In this document: positions 9,338-18,817 of the stretch, piece after piece
Layout of the letters: every line of letters begins with the position of its first letter
How positions within the stretch are numbered: the stretch's first letter is position 1
Source of the DNA: Mycobacterium bohemicum DSM 44277
GTDB lineage: Bacteria; Actinomycetota; Actinomycetes; Mycobacteriales; Mycobacteriaceae
Direction of reading: 5' to 3'
Length of the DNA stretch: 64,000 nucleotides
Assembly (NCBI RefSeq): GCF_001053185.1
Contig: NZ_CSTD01000001.1
Location: 800,333 to 864,332, forward strand
Position numbers and translations under genes: made by a program
Notes under the pieces: generated by a model
Database searches by the model: none
Told to the model about the DNA's origin: nothing
What the model saw: the letters and a program-made list of their open reading frames with translations, nothing else

Positions 9338-10963
9338 TTATTGCTGTTTGCGTGATCGCTTCATCAGCACCGTTGTGCCGAACACCGCCCCGGCGATCAG
9401 CAATGCTCCGGTCAGTCCCCCGGCGGCTACCCACACTGGCACCATATCGCGACGAGGGGGAGGCTTAGGAATGTTCAGCGGCGCCGACAGTTGCTGCGGC
9501 GGCTTCACCGGACCCTGCGGCACGTCCCAGGTCAGCGCGGCAACCGGATCGATGATGCCGTGGCCGACCTGGTTGTCCACGCCGCGCGCCGGCGCCCTGG
9601 CGGTGCGCTCGAGCCGGTTGATGACCTGATACGCCGAGAGCTCCGGGTACTTGGCGCGGACCAGGGCGGCCACTCCGGACACGATCGCGGTGGAGAAGCT
9701 GGTGCCGGACGGCACCAGCAGGCTGTTGTCCGGGCCGTCGATCGCGTTGATCAGGCCGTCGTCGCGCGGGGAGAGCCCGATGACGTCGGTGCCCGGTGCG
9801 GCGATCCCCACCCAGGGTCCGGCGACACTTGTCGTGCCCTGCCCCTGACCGCCTTGTGTCAGCGGCCGGCCGTCGGTGTCGACCGCGCCGACCGTCAGCA
9901 CGTAGTCGCTGAACCAGGACGGCGTGACCACCGTCGTCACACCCGCCCAGTCGCGCGGGTCCTTGGGCTGCATCGGGTCGTAGGCCGGGTTCTGCTTGCA
10001 GTCCTTCTTGCTGGTGTCACCGGCCGCGGCGACGATGACGACGTTCTTGTCGACGGCCGCGTAGTGCACCGCCGCGCCCAGCGAGCGCTGGTCGATGATG
10101 TTGCGTGCGCTCATGCAGGTGATATCGGAGATGTTGATGACGGTGGCGCCCAGGTTGGCGGCGTGCACGATGGCCCGCGCCATGGTCTCGACGTCGTCGA
10201 TCTTCGCCCGCGTCTGCGGGTCCTCGTCACCGGTGTAGGCGTCCTTGAGGCCGAAGGCCTGGCTGTCCTGACGGATCGAGATGATGTCGACGTCCGGGGC
10301 GATGCCGCTGTAGGCGTCGGGCGCCTGCGCCGGTGCGGGCCCGGGCGGCGGGGGCGGCGGATCCTGCGGGCGGGGATTGTCCACCGCGACGACGTGCCCG
10401 CCGCCGGCGTAGCCGGGGATGGTCACCGTTCCACCGCCGTGGTTGGACGCGGGGGCCTGGCCCCCGGGTCCGGGCGGTGCCGCCGGCGGCGCGGTCGCAC
10501 CGTTGGCCGGGGCGGCGCCGATCATCGACGCCACGATGGTGCCGTGCGCGTCGCAGTCGGACAGGCCGTCGCCGCCCATGATGTAGTCGCCCCCGGGTAT
10601 CAGGTGCGGGAACCGCGGGTGCGGGGTCACACCGGTGTCGATCACGGCGACCTTCTGGCCTGCGCCGCGACCGAACTGCCAGGCCTCCTGGAGGTTCAGC
10701 ATCTCCATGTACTTCGGCGGCAGCCGGAAGTCGGTGCCGGGCAGCACCCCCACCTCGGTGCAGTAGGAGTTCTGCTTCATCGGCGCCGGCGGCCCGGGCG
10801 GACCGTCAGGCGGTACCGCGGCCGGGTCGATCGTCGGCGGTGAGATCGCATACGCCGGCGGCAGCCCGGCCAACGCGCCTGACGCAAGCAAAACCGCGGC
10901 GATGGTCGCGCGGGATGCGCGACCATGCCACGGCTTGCGACTAGCGGTATCGGATGGCTGCAT
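9338..10963 (-). CDS. mycP5: ESX-5 mycosin, membrane-anchored subtilisin-like protease
   Basis: A 541-residue S8 serine protease. Signal peptide to about residue 39 (PPAYA). Catalytic Asp109 (AVIDTGVTP), His140 (DAHGTIVAS) and Ser422 (SGTSFSTAI) are all present. A proline-rich insert lies at about 195-215, the extended loop typical of MycP5. One C-terminal transmembrane helix ([20 protein letters not shown]) is followed by a basic tail. Mycosins stabilise and cap the ESX membrane complex. The start overlaps the eccD5 3' end by 23 bp, implying coupled translation. Confidence 0.96.
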   Translation of the reverse strand: MQPSDTASRKPWHGRASRATIAAVLLASGALAGLPPAYAISPPTIDPAAVPPDGPPGPPAPMKQNSYCTEVGVLPGTDFRLPPKYMEMLNLQEAWQFGRGAGQKVAVIDTGVTPHPRFPHLIPGGDYIMGGDGLSDCDAHGTIVASMIGAAPANGATAPPAAPPGPGGQAPASNHGGGTVTIPGYAGGGHVVAVDNPRPQDPPPPPPGPAPAQAPDAYSGIAPDVDIISIRQDSQAFGLKDAYTGDEDPQTRAKIDDVETMARAIVHAANLGATVINISDITCMSARNIIDQRSLGAAVHYAAVDKNVVIVAAAGDTSKKDCKQNPAYDPMQPKDPRDWAGVTTVVTPSWFSDYVLTVGAVDTDGRPLTQGGQGQGTTSVAGPWVGIAAPGTDVIGLSPRDDGLINAIDGPDNSLLVPSGTSFSTAIVSGVAALVRAKYPELSAYQVINRLERTARAPARGVDNQVGHGIIDPVAALTWDVPQGPVKPPQQLSAPLNIPKPPPRRDMVPVWVAAGGLTGALLIAGAVFGTTVLMKRSRKQQ

Positions 10964-12452
10964 AAACGTTCATCAACCACAATGCCAGCGGGAAGATCGG
11001 CATGAGGCAGAGGTACTCGATCCACTCCACGAACTTGCGGAAGAGCGGGCTGTAGATCGTGTTGGGCACCACGGCCGCGGCCGTGAGCCCCGCGGCCGGC
11101 AGCAGCACCAGGATCGCGACGCAGACGGATATCGACAGCGGTGACTGCAGTTCGAGCGCAAACCGCGCGACCACGCCGCCGACGATCAGCACGGCGGTCA
11201 CCGCCAGGGTGATCGACTGCCAGCGGTCGACGTACGAGCGGCCGCGAAGCATCAGGAATCCCGCGCTGAAGCCGGCCAGCAGGAGCGGCAGCCAGCGCTG
11301 ACCCGTGTGCGGGTCGGACAGTGCGGTCAGCGAAACCACCATCAGGATGCCCAGGCCGAACAGCAGTCCGGTCAGGAACGAGCGGGCGCGTTCGGCCTGC
11401 AGCAGCACGTCGCGCACCGACGCGGGCCCCTCCAGGACCGGCGGGCCGCCCTCGGACCGCGCGACGGTGGTCGGCAGGTCGGGGCGGGCCTCGAAGACCC
11501 AGCGGCTGGTCGCCGAGGGGAAGACGGGCAGCCGGATGCCGGCCAGCCGGCGCGAGAGCGCGGGCGCCCCGTGGTAGACGAACACGCACAGCAGAACCAC
11601 CGACGTGAACAGGGTGACCGCGCTGGTCATCGCGACCATCCGCGCCAGCGCGGCGACAGCCGCCACCATGCTGATGGTGATGATCGCCGTGTACAGGCCG
11701 AGTCGGCGTCCGGTGAAGCGCAGAGCCAGTATCGCGGCGATGGTCAGCACGCCGAAGCCCAGCACGGCCTGGGGCGAACCCACTCCCCCGGGCGGCGCCG
11801 CGGCCGCGGCGACGGCCAGCGGGGCCATGCTGCTCAGCAGCATGATGTCGCCGACGCGCCGGTCCTGGTCGGTCCGGGCGCGCATCAGCAGCAGCAGGGA
11901 CACGCCCAGCATCACCGCGGCGATCACCGCGGCGAAGACGGTGGGCAGCCACGAGTTGTGGTGCCAGCGGTACCAGCCGAGCAGGGCCGCCGCGGCGGTG
12001 ACCCCGACGCCGACCATCGAGGCGCCGACCTGAACCGCGACGATCGGGTCGATCGCGGCGAAGCGTTTGCTGAGATTGGCCGCCACCGCGGTGGAGATGT
12101 GCTCGATCACCTGCGAGCGGTGCTCGGTGTCCGGAACGAACCGGATCCAGAGCCGGTCGCCGTCGTAGACGTCCTGCTCGGTCAGGGACTGGGTCGCGCG
12201 CAGCGGCGAGCCGTCGACCATGCACAGGGCCCACCGGCCCCGTCCGGTGGCCTCCAGCGGAGTCTCACCGAGCTCCCGCAGCCGGCTGTTGATCACCTTC
12301 AGCAGCGGGTCCGTCATCACCGAGACCGGGGCGTTGGCGTCCAGCAGGACACCGATCTGCACGCCCTCGCCGGCCATGATGCCGACCACTACCGCGCGAG
12401 GTTGAGCGAGTCCCTCAACGTCATGCTGTGGCGCCTCAACTACAGCGGTCAT
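10941..12452 (-). CDS. eccD5: ESX-5 membrane channel component EccD5
   Basis: A 503-residue protein starting MTAVVEAPQHDVEGLAQPR. An N-terminal ubiquitin-like domain (about 20-110, VVVGIMAGEGVQIGVLLD) is followed by eleven hydrophobic segments. It ends [13 protein letters not shown], the conserved EccD5 C-terminus. EccD dimers form the presumed membrane passage of type VII systems. The ATG at 12452 follows AGGGGGTG and matches the EccD5 N-terminus; upstream codons would add 13 residues. Confidence 0.96.
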   Translation of the reverse strand: MTAVVEAPQHDVEGLAQPRAVVVGIMAGEGVQIGVLLDANAPVSVMTDPLLKVINSRLRELGETPLEATGRGRWALCMVDGSPLRATQSLTEQDVYDGDRLWIRFVPDTEHRSQVIEHISTAVAANLSKRFAAIDPIVAVQVGASMVGVGVTAAAALLGWYRWHHNSWLPTVFAAVIAAVMLGVSLLLLMRARTDQDRRVGDIMLLSSMAPLAVAAAAAPPGGVGSPQAVLGFGVLTIAAILALRFTGRRLGLYTAIITISMVAAVAALARMVAMTSAVTLFTSVVLLCVFVYHGAPALSRRLAGIRLPVFPSATSRWVFEARPDLPTTVARSEGGPPVLEGPASVRDVLLQAERARSFLTGLLFGLGILMVVSLTALSDPHTGQRWLPLLLAGFSAGFLMLRGRSYVDRWQSITLAVTAVLIVGGVVARFALELQSPLSISVCVAILVLLPAAGLTAAAVVPNTIYSPLFRKFVEWIEYLCLMPIFPLALWLMNVYAAIRYR

Positions 12453-12730
12453 CGCAATGCACCCCCTGCCGTGATTGATGTGTGAGCCCAAGCCACCGGC
12501 TGCGTGAGAGCAGCCGGAGGCACGGTCGACCGACTCGCCGAGGCGCTAGGTTCCCCCGGGAGGTGCAGCCCGACTAATTCAGATTTCATCTGCCTCGCCT
12601 TGCGATCAGGAGTCGTGACACTGGTTGGGATTTGCTGATGATTCTAGAGGAGTATGCCGCGTTCGCATCTCGACCGCGTCTTATGGGCAAAAGCATTGGT
12701 AAACATTGTGTTTCGCGGACCCTCGTCGCC

Positions 12731-13633
12731 TCACACCCTGCGGTGTGTTTTCCATTCGCCATAGGGCAAGGTGTCCAGGACGGTTTTGATGCCCACCTGG
12801 ACCAGCTGGGGGGTCGCGGGGCAGATCGCGAGCCAGGCTTCGCCCGAACCGGCGGTGCGGGCCTGCTGGTAGAGGGCGATGCGGCCGCCCGAACCGTCCT
12901 TGAGGGACAGCACCGAGGCGCTGGGGCCCTTGGCGTCGTCGCGATACTGACGCGCGTACACCGCGACCTCGGCCGCGGGGTCTGACAGCGCCTGGCCGAG
13001 CGCGGCCACGGTGGCGGCGCTGATGCCCATTCTGCGCAGGTCGCCGCCCGAGAACACGTTGAACCCGGATTCCTGCCAATCCTTCGTTGCCTCCAGCATT
13101 TCCTCCAGCGGCACGTTGACGGCGTTGATCGCCGCCGGCTCGGCGTGGTGGATCGATTCGAGGCCGTCCATCACCAGCGCCGCGATCGAGGCGCTGTCCG
13201 CGATGGCCACGTCGTCGACGGTGATGTCGCTGCCCACGCGCACGGCCGACACCCAGTGCTGCCCGCGGCGGGCCAGCACCACGCGGAACTCGTTGTCGGG
13301 GATGTCCCGCGAGCCGGGTGGCTGGTTCTCGTTGTCGACCACGCCGTAGAGCAGCTTGCCGCGCGACAGCAGGGCCACGACCTCGAGGTCGGGCGCGGCC
13401 AGCACCCTCAGCCGTTCCGCGACCTGCTCCTGCACCTCGTCGCCGACGACGATGCCCTGCTCACGCATCACCGCCATGCCGGGATGTTCGTTCAGCCAGT
13501 CGCTCGAGTCGGTGGATACGTACGGTCGGCACCGCAGCTCCGGCGCGACGTGCCGAATGTCCAGGAGTGCCTGAAGCATCCAGAAACCGTCGACGTTGAC
13601 GGTGATGTCGGTGCGGGTGCTCTGTGGGTCCAT
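12731..13633 (-). CDS. espG5: ESX-5 PE/PPE chaperone EspG5
   Basis: A 300-residue cytosolic EspG protein (MDPQSTRTDITVNVDGFWMLQALLDIRHVAPELR at the N-terminus). It binds the tip of the PPE partner in PE-PPE heterodimers, keeps it soluble and gives system specificity; EspG5 serves ESX-5 substrates. Nearly all stretches match the EspG5 pattern, including FNVFSGGDLRRMGISAATVAALGQALSDPAAEVAVYARQYR. The ATG at 13633 is used; the preceding TTG is unlikely. It is separated from esxN by a strong hairpin (13683-13717) and from eccD5 by 278 bp, so it may have its own promoter. Confidence 0.96.
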   Translation of the reverse strand: MDPQSTRTDITVNVDGFWMLQALLDIRHVAPELRCRPYVSTDSSDWLNEHPGMAVMREQGIVVGDEVQEQVAERLRVLAAPDLEVVALLSRGKLLYGVVDNENQPPGSRDIPDNEFRVVLARRGQHWVSAVRVGSDITVDDVAIADSASIAALVMDGLESIHHAEPAAINAVNVPLEEMLEATKDWQESGFNVFSGGDLRRMGISAATVAALGQALSDPAAEVAVYARQYRDDAKGPSASVLSLKDGSGGRIALYQQARTAGSGEAWLAICPATPQLVQVGIKTVLDTLPYGEWKTHRRV

Positions 13634-13682
13634 CAAATCCTCAACGGGTCATCGAAGGTCGTAATGCACGGAAACCGCAGGA

Positions 13683-13717
13683 CGCGGCAGCACACCGATA
13701 GGTGGTGTGCTGCCGCG
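13683..13717 (-). terminator. Strong hairpin between esxN and espG5
   Basis: Perfect 14-bp arms at 13683-13696 and 13704-13717 with a 7-base loop (GATAGGT). The hairpin starts 15 bp after the esxN stop in the direction of transcription. There is no U-tract, as is common for mycobacterial terminators. It could end or attenuate the PE-esxM-esxN transcript, or protect its 3' end, so that substrates outnumber EspG5 and the membrane genes. Confidence 0.7.
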
Positions 13718-13731
13718 CCTGAGGTTTGAAG

Positions 13732-14016
13732 CTAGGCCCAGCTGGAGCCGACGGCGCTGTCGGTGCTCGCCATGTTGCTACCGGCGGTCTGCACCTTCTG
13801 GCCGTGCTGGTTGGCCTGCTCGTAAATCACCTGGAAGTTGCGACCCAACTGGGTGATGAACTCCTGGCAGGCCACCGAACCGGCGCCGCCCCAGAAGTCA
13901 CCGGCAGCCAGCACATCACGAACGATGGCCTGGTGCTCCTGCTCCAGCGACGCCGCCTGGGCGCGGATGGTGGCGCCGTGGGCGTCCACGTCGCCGAACT
14001 GGTAATTGATGGTCAT
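13732..14016 (-). CDS. esxN: ESX-5 WXG100 substrate EsxN
   Basis: A 94-residue WXG100 protein of the Mtb9.9 family (MTINYQFGDVDAHGATIRAQ). W42-G43-G44 sits between the two helices (AAGDFWGGAGS). It forms a heterodimer with EsxM and is secreted by ESX-5. It lies 50 bp after esxM, in the same operon, and is followed by a strong hairpin. The length equals the family norm. Confidence 0.96.
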   Translation of the reverse strand: MTINYQFGDVDAHGATIRAQAASLEQEHQAIVRDVLAAGDFWGGAGSVACQEFITQLGRNFQVIYEQANQHGQKVQTAGSNMASTDSAVGSSWA

Positions 14017-14066
14017 ATCGGTGTTCTCCTAACGTCTGAAAGGTTACGCAGCCGCGGCTTGTATTA

Positions 14067-14363
14067 CTAGCTGCCGAGGATCTGCTGCGAGGACTGCTCT
14101 TGCTGCTCGTAGTTGTTGGCGTCGCGGATCAACCCGTCACGCACGCCGTGCAGCATGTTCACGATGTTGCGGAAGGCCTGATTCATCTGGCCCATGGTGT
14201 CGTACGAGGTCGCCTGAGCCTGGCCGCTCCAGCCGGCACCGGCGATGTTCATCGACGACGCCCACATCTTGCGGGCCTCGTCCTCAACGGTCTGGGCGTG
14301 CACTTCGAAACGGCCCGCCATCGCCCGCATCTCGTGCGGGTCGGTCATAAAACGAGTTGCCAT
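14067..14363 (-). CDS. esxM: ESX-5 WXG100 substrate EsxM
   Basis: A 98-residue WXG100 protein of the QILSS group ([20 protein letters not shown]). W45-S46-G47 is the helix-turn motif. The C-terminal secretion signal YxxxE is Y85-E89 (NNYEQQEQ), so this is the signal-carrying partner of the EsxM-EsxN dimer. The protein is full length. SD AAGGAGAA lies upstream of the ATG. It is between a PE gene and esxN. Confidence 0.96.
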   Translation of the reverse strand: MATRFMTDPHEMRAMAGRFEVHAQTVEDEARKMWASSMNIAGAGWSGQAQATSYDTMGQMNQAFRNIVNMLHGVRDGLIRDANNYEQQEQSSQQILGS

Positions 14364-14467
14364 GTCGGCTTTCTCCTTAATTTTTGATCATTCGAACATT
14401 TGCTGGACGCTGCCCGAAACGGCTAAACAAAACGTGACCGCCCGGGCCGAGTGTTGAGCCGGCCGAG

Positions 14468-14767
14468 CTAGCCGGTGGCGGCCGCGTTGGCGATCTCGGT
14501 CGCGGCGTACGAGCCGGCACTGGTCGACAGCGTGTTCACGAACATTTCGTGAATCGCGGCCGCCTGAGCGCTCACCGCCTGGTACATCTGCGCGTGCGCG
14601 GCGAACTGGGCCGCGGTCAGCGCCGACACCTCGTCGGCAGCCGCGGGCACCACCCCGGTCGTCGGGGCCGCCGCAGCCGCGTTCTGAGCGTTCATGGACG
14701 AGCCGATTCCCTGCAGGGTGCCGGCTGCCGCGGCCAGAGCCTCGGGCTGTGTCGTCACAAACGACAT
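14468..14767 (-). CDS. PE family protein (PE18/PE19-like), third copy
   Basis: A 99-residue PE protein consisting only of the PE domain (MSFVTTQPEALAAAAGTLQGIG, PE at residues 8-9). The YxxxE export motif is Y87-E91 (SYAATE). It heads the PE-esxM-esxN cassette, the position of PE19 in M. tuberculosis. Unlike the PE genes at 16341 and 20054 it has no PPE gene right behind it, so its PPE partner must be encoded elsewhere in the cluster. The ATG follows AAGGAGG. Confidence 0.93.
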   Translation of the reverse strand: MSFVTTQPEALAAAAGTLQGIGSSMNAQNAAAAAPTTGVVPAAADEVSALTAAQFAAHAQMYQAVSAQAAAIHEMFVNTLSTSAGSYAATEIANAAATG

Positions 14768-15108
14768 GATTGTTCCTCCTTGATTTGGTCTCCCACCCTC
14801 TGCAGAGAGCGTAGAGGACGGCGTATGTGCAAGCCCTCTTCAAGGGCCGCCTGTTCGCAATTGTTCACTGAACCGCACTGCGAATTCATTTTTCGTAACG
14901 ACACAGTAACAGCGTCGGGACTGGATTGCCGGTCTTCACACGACAGTCACAGCAAACCCGCAGACCCGAGCCGCACTGCCCGGTCTCATACGATGTTTGA
15001 GCAGCATATACGGTACTGGCTGCCCACGGAAGGCCGCTGCGGCTGAGCAAATGTCGCGTCAGCCCGAGAGGCGCGAACGCCCGGGCGCGTGGCGTCATCG
15101 TGGGGCCG
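14768..15108. other. 341-bp intergenic region upstream of PE-esxM-esxN
   Basis: No gene seen. It should carry the promoter of the PE-esxM-esxN cassette. The stretch 14855-14950 is richer in A/T than the flanking genes and has two TTCA elements 21 bp apart (about 14863 and 14884), a weak echo of the repeats at 20485 and 22136. Confidence 0.45.
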
Positions 15109-16329
15109 CTATCCGGCTGAGGGCGGGCGCGTCATGACCGTGGGGCGGAACCCGTACCGGGGTCCGCTGCCGGCCGCCCCGCGGCCCGCCCCCGCCAACG
15201 GAATGCCGCCCAGCAGGTTTCCGGCCGCCGCATCGGGGGCCTCCCTGATATTGCTCACCGGTATCGCGGATGCAGTGGAATGCGCTCCCGCCAGCGTCCC
15301 GGTCCATACGGGCGGAACAGAAAGGCGTCCCACCGACCCGGCCGTGCCCAGCGAACCGATCGCGTGCGCCGCACCGCCGCCGAGCAGCCCGCCCAGGCTG
15401 GGCAGGGCTTTGGGGACGGCGGCCGCCGCGGCGCCGGCGGCCGGAGCGATCGCCCCGAGGGTTTTCGCGGTCTGGGTGAGGAAGTTGGCCATACCGATGC
15501 TGAAGTTGGGCAAACCCTCGGTGTAGTAGAAGAAGCTCGCGTACGGCGAGTAGTCGCTCAGCAGCGTGTACAGATTGTTGGGGGCCGTGGTGGTGCCGAA
15601 CAGTATCTGCCACAGCCACGGCACGGGGCCACTCGATGATTCGAAGTACGCGAATTCGCTTTCCACGGGCCCCGTGATCGGTGACAACAAGTTCTGTAGT
15701 TGGGTGCTGAACCCGCTGATGAGATCGTTCAGCTGTTTCTGGAGTGAGCCGACAGTAGTGGTGCTGGTCGCCGCGGCCTGGGTGGTGGCAGCAGCCGGAT
15801 TGACGACCTGCGGGGCCGCGGTGAACGGCGTGACGTGAGATGCCGTGGCCGAGGATGCCGCGTAGGAGTACATCGCCGCGGCGTCTTGCGCCCAGAACTC
15901 GCCGTACTGGGACTCCAGCGCGGCGATCGCCCCGGTGTTCTGACCGATGACGTTGGTCGCGAGGAGCTGCGCGAGCTCGGTCCGGTTGGCCGTGATCGCT
16001 GCCGGGGGCACCACGGACGCCAGCGCGGTCTCATACGCCGCCGCGGCCGATCGGGCCTGAGTGGCCGTCTGCTCGGCCTGGGCGGCGGAATTGGTCATCC
16101 ACTCCACGTAAGGCGCGACCGCCGCCGCCATCGACGCCGAGGCGGTTCCGAGCCACTCCTCGCTGGACAGCTGGGTCACCACGTTCTCGTATCCCAAAGC
16201 GGCTGAATTCAGCTCTGCCGCAAGGGTATTCCATGCCGATGCCGCGGCCACCAGAGGTGCCGAGCCGGGGCCGGCGTAGACACTCGCGGAGTTGATCTCC
16301 GGCGGTAGCGCACCAAGATCGATGGTCAT
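15109..16329 (-). CDS. PPE family protein (PPE25/PPE27-like), copy 2 of duplicated unit
   Basis: A 406-residue PPE protein of the PPE25/27 type. The PPE domain starts [22 protein letters not shown]. The hallmark SFFYYTEGLPNFSIGMANF lies near residue 270, with RLSVPPVWTG near residue 335 and the end GPRYGFRPTVMTRPPSAG. The PE gene at 16341 precedes it by 11 bp, so the two are very likely cotranscribed and form the PE-PPE heterodimer bound by EspG5. It closely resembles the PPE at 18818 in layout and motifs but has diverged in the middle. Confidence 0.93.
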   Translation of the reverse strand: MTIDLGALPPEINSASVYAGPGSAPLVAAASAWNTLAAELNSAALGYENVVTQLSSEEWLGTASASMAAAVAPYVEWMTNSAAQAEQTATQARSAAAAYETALASVVPPAAITANRTELAQLLATNVIGQNTGAIAALESQYGEFWAQDAAAMYSYAASSATASHVTPFTAAPQVVNPAAATTQAAATSTTTVGSLQKQLNDLISGFSTQLQNLLSPITGPVESEFAYFESSSGPVPWLWQILFGTTTAPNNLYTLLSDYSPYASFFYYTEGLPNFSIGMANFLTQTAKTLGAIAPAAGAAAAAVPKALPSLGGLLGGGAAHAIGSLGTAGSVGRLSVPPVWTGTLAGAHSTASAIPVSNIREAPDAAAGNLLGGIPLAGAGRGAAGSGPRYGFRPTVMTRPPSAG

Positions 16330-16340
16330 GGTCTCAGCTC

Positions 16341-16640
16341 CTAACCGGCCGAGGCCGCATTGGCCGCCTCGGTGGCCGCGTACGACCCCGAGCTCAGGCC
16401 CAGGGTGCTGACGAACGCCTCGTGAATCGCCGTGGCCTGGCCACTGACCGCCTGATACAGCTGGGCGTGGGCGGCAAACAGCGCCGCGGTCAGCGCCGAC
16501 ACCTGATCGACCGCCGCCGGCACCACGCCCGTCGTCGGGCCGGCGGCCGCCGCGTTCTGCGCGCTCAGTGAAGAGCCGATGGCTTGCAGGTTGCCGGCCG
16601 CCGCGGCGAGGGCCTCCGGCTGAGTGGTCACGTACGACAC
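16341..16640 (-). CDS. PE family protein, copy 2 of duplicated unit
   Basis: A 99-residue PE-only protein (MSYVTTQPEALAAAAGNLQAIG). The export motif YAATE is near residues 87-91. It is paired with the PPE gene 11 bp downstream. It differs from the other two PE proteins at about a dozen positions (for example ALFAAHAQLYQAVSGQ), so the copies are not recent identical duplicates. Confidence 0.93.
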   Translation of the reverse strand: MSYVTTQPEALAAAAGNLQAIGSSLSAQNAAAAGPTTGVVPAAVDQVSALTAALFAAHAQLYQAVSGQATAIHEAFVSTLGLSSGSYAATEAANAASAG

Positions 16641-17076
16641 GTTGTCGCCTCCTCTGTAACTTGTGGGCTAGGACGTTTTCTTCGCCCGGGTTAGCTGATG
16701 GACGTCACTCGCCTCAGGCCAGCAGTGACGTTAGCCCGTTCTCGCTGATCAGTTTTCGGGCCGGGCGGATGCTCGCTTCGTACCAACACCCGGCGGCCGG
16801 CGGCCGCATGCGCTCGGTGAAGTTCTTCCCGGCGCCGGCTGTCCGAGTGGATTTTGCCGGTATGAGCTGCGGCGGCCCCGCGATCGTGGAAGCGACGGAC
16901 AGTCGGCGCAACGCTCGTCGCGCCCCGCGTGTTCTTTGCGCGCCGGCCCGCGGCCACCGCGTTCCCCGATAAAATCGTGTCGCGGATAAGTGCCGGAGAA
17001 TGACGAGCGGGGTCGCTTTGCTGGCCTGCGTTTGGCCGCAACTCCCGCGCGCTGTCGCCGATCGAGGTCATCTGCG
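16641..17076. other. 436-bp intergenic region between PPE (17077) and PE (16640)
   Basis: No gene seen. An inverted repeat ACGTCACT...AGTGACGT (16702-16709 and 16724-16731, 14-base gap) lies 60-90 bp upstream of the PE start and could be an operator or leader stem for the PE-PPE pair. The rest is ordinary GC-rich spacer. Confidence 0.45.
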
Positions 17077-18333
17077 TTATCCGGCCGATGGTGGGCGGAC
17101 GAGCACACTGCGCTTGAATCCGTATTCGCGGGGCGGCCAGGCGGTGCCGCCGCGTCGAGCGCCGCCGCCGACGGGGATGCCGCGCAGCAGTCCATTGGCG
17201 TCGCCGTGCGAACCGCTGGTGTAGTCGACGTCCATCGCCGGTGTGGCCGCCGGTGTGGTCACGTCCGCTGCCGCACCGGGCGACGTGGTCCACCCCGACG
17301 GGACCGAGAGGCCGCCGATCTTGTTGGCGGACGCCAGGTTTGCCGCCATCGCGCCGCCGCCGTTGCCGCTCACGGAGCTCACGCCGCTGATGGCGCCGAG
17401 GTGCAGGCCGGCGAACTGCGGCGTCGGATACCAGGCCCCGCCCGCGCCGGCGGTCGCGCCCCCCGGCCCGAACGTCAACTGCTGGTTTATCGAGGTGAAC
17501 ATCGACGCCATGTTCCCGCTGAAGTACGTCAAGTCGTAGGTGCGACCCAGACTGGTCCGCATGCTGATGGTCAGCTGGCCCAGTTGCTGGACGACCCACC
17601 ACTGGCTGGGATTGAGCCCGACCGCCGACGCCTGCGACGAAAGCTGGTTCAGCACTTGGTTTATCGAGGTGAATATCGACGTGAGGCTGATCGTGTCGGG
17701 CGACACTGCCAACGCCGGAGTCGTCACGGCTGCTGCCGGCGCGGTGGAGCTCGCCGGAGTCGCGACGGCCTGACCGACCGCGGCCGACTGGGCGGCCAGT
17801 CCCCCTTGGTTGGTGGTTTGGGTGGGTTCGGTGAATTGACTCAGTTGAGTGGCGATCGCCGAGGCGCCCGCATAGCCGTACATCGCGGTGGCGTCCTGGG
17901 CCCACATCTCGGCATAGTCCGCTTCGGTGGCCGCGATCGCGGGCGTGTTCTGGCCGAAGAAGTTCGTGGCGATCAGCGTCGCCAACAGCGCGCGGTTGGC
18001 CGCGATCACGGTAGGCGGAACGCTCAGCGCAAAGGCCGTCTCGAAGGCGGCGGCGGCGGCCCGGGCCTGGCTACCGGCCTCCTCGGCCGCCGTGGCCGCG
18101 GAATTCAGCCAAGCGATATACGGCGTTGCCGCGCCAGCCATGGAACGTGACGCCGGTCCCAGCCAGGGCGAGCCGGTGAGTTCGGCGATGACCGAGGTGT
18201 AGCCCGTCGCCGTGGAGCTCAACTCGGCGGCCAGCCCATCCCAGGCGGAGGCGGCGGCCATCATCGGCCCCGAACCCGGACCGGCGTAGATCCGGCCCGA
18301 GTTGATCTCCGGTGGCAACGCCCCAAAGTCCAT
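17077..18333 (-). CDS. PPE family protein (PPE26-like), copy 2 of duplicated unit
   Basis: A 418-residue PPE protein. The PPE domain begins [20 protein letters not shown], with [11 protein letters not shown] and [16 protein letters not shown]. The C-terminal part has [47 protein letters not shown] and the end [17 protein letters not shown], the PPE26 pattern. A short repeat lies in the middle: [12 protein letters not shown] near residue 215 and [12 protein letters not shown] near residue 290. It stands alone, 436 bp upstream of the PE-PPE pair. Confidence 0.92.
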   Translation of the reverse strand: MDFGALPPEINSGRIYAGPGSGPMMAAASAWDGLAAELSSTATGYTSVIAELTGSPWLGPASRSMAGAATPYIAWLNSAATAAEEAGSQARAAAAAFETAFALSVPPTVIAANRALLATLIATNFFGQNTPAIAATEADYAEMWAQDATAMYGYAGASAIATQLSQFTEPTQTTNQGGLAAQSAAVGQAVATPASSTAPAAAVTTPALAVSPDTISLTSIFTSINQVLNQLSSQASAVGLNPSQWWVVQQLGQLTISMRTSLGRTYDLTYFSGNMASMFTSINQQLTFGPGGATAGAGGAWYPTPQFAGLHLGAISGVSSVSGNGGGAMAANLASANKIGGLSVPSGWTTSPGAAADVTTPAATPAMDVDYTSGSHGDANGLLRGIPVGGGARRGGTAWPPREYGFKRSVLVRPPSAG

Positions 18334-18817
18334 CTAGGATCCGCCGGACTCGACTGACATGTGTTTCCCCACAAGCTGTTTGACTCGAATGACCCGAGGT
18401 TGCTAGCTAGCGAGGCTAGTTGCCCGCGACCGGCGGCCCCGGTCGCGCGATTCGCCCGGCGCTGACGCGGCGGCCATCGGGCACCGGGTGAGGCGGCCCG
18501 TACGGGATTCGCGCCGCGCGCCGGGAAACGGCGGCCGCGAGGCGGCCTCACCAGCGTGAATGCGTGGGGCGCAGGGCGGCGGAGCCGGTGCCGACCGGGC
18601 GCGCCCGGCGGTTCGCGGGGCGCCGCGGGCGGGGCGAGTCGGGACGCGTCAGACAAAAAATCCCGCCGCAGATAAAGCCGCTCCGGGGTTCGCCGGCGGG
18701 CGGCCTAAGGGTGGGGGTCGGCCGGGGCCCGGGGCGCCCGAGCATCCCCACAACGCCAAACGTCACCGCCGGCGCGACCGATGGCGACGCCGGCAGTGAC
18801 GTATGGACGTGCGACCG
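18334..18817. other. 484-bp intergenic region between two PPE genes
   Basis: No gene seen. It contains a hairpin with perfect 8-bp arms, CGCGACCG (18425-18432) and CGGTCGCG (18440-18447), that could end the upstream PE-PPE transcript. The region is extremely GC-rich from 18450 to 18740. The promoter of the PPE at 18333 is expected near 18340-18420, where the GC content drops. Confidence 0.45.

Noticed and set aside
14863..14900. Further copies of the 21-bp GTTCA repeat
   Set aside because: Only two TTCA cores with weak surroundings; not distinguishable from chance.
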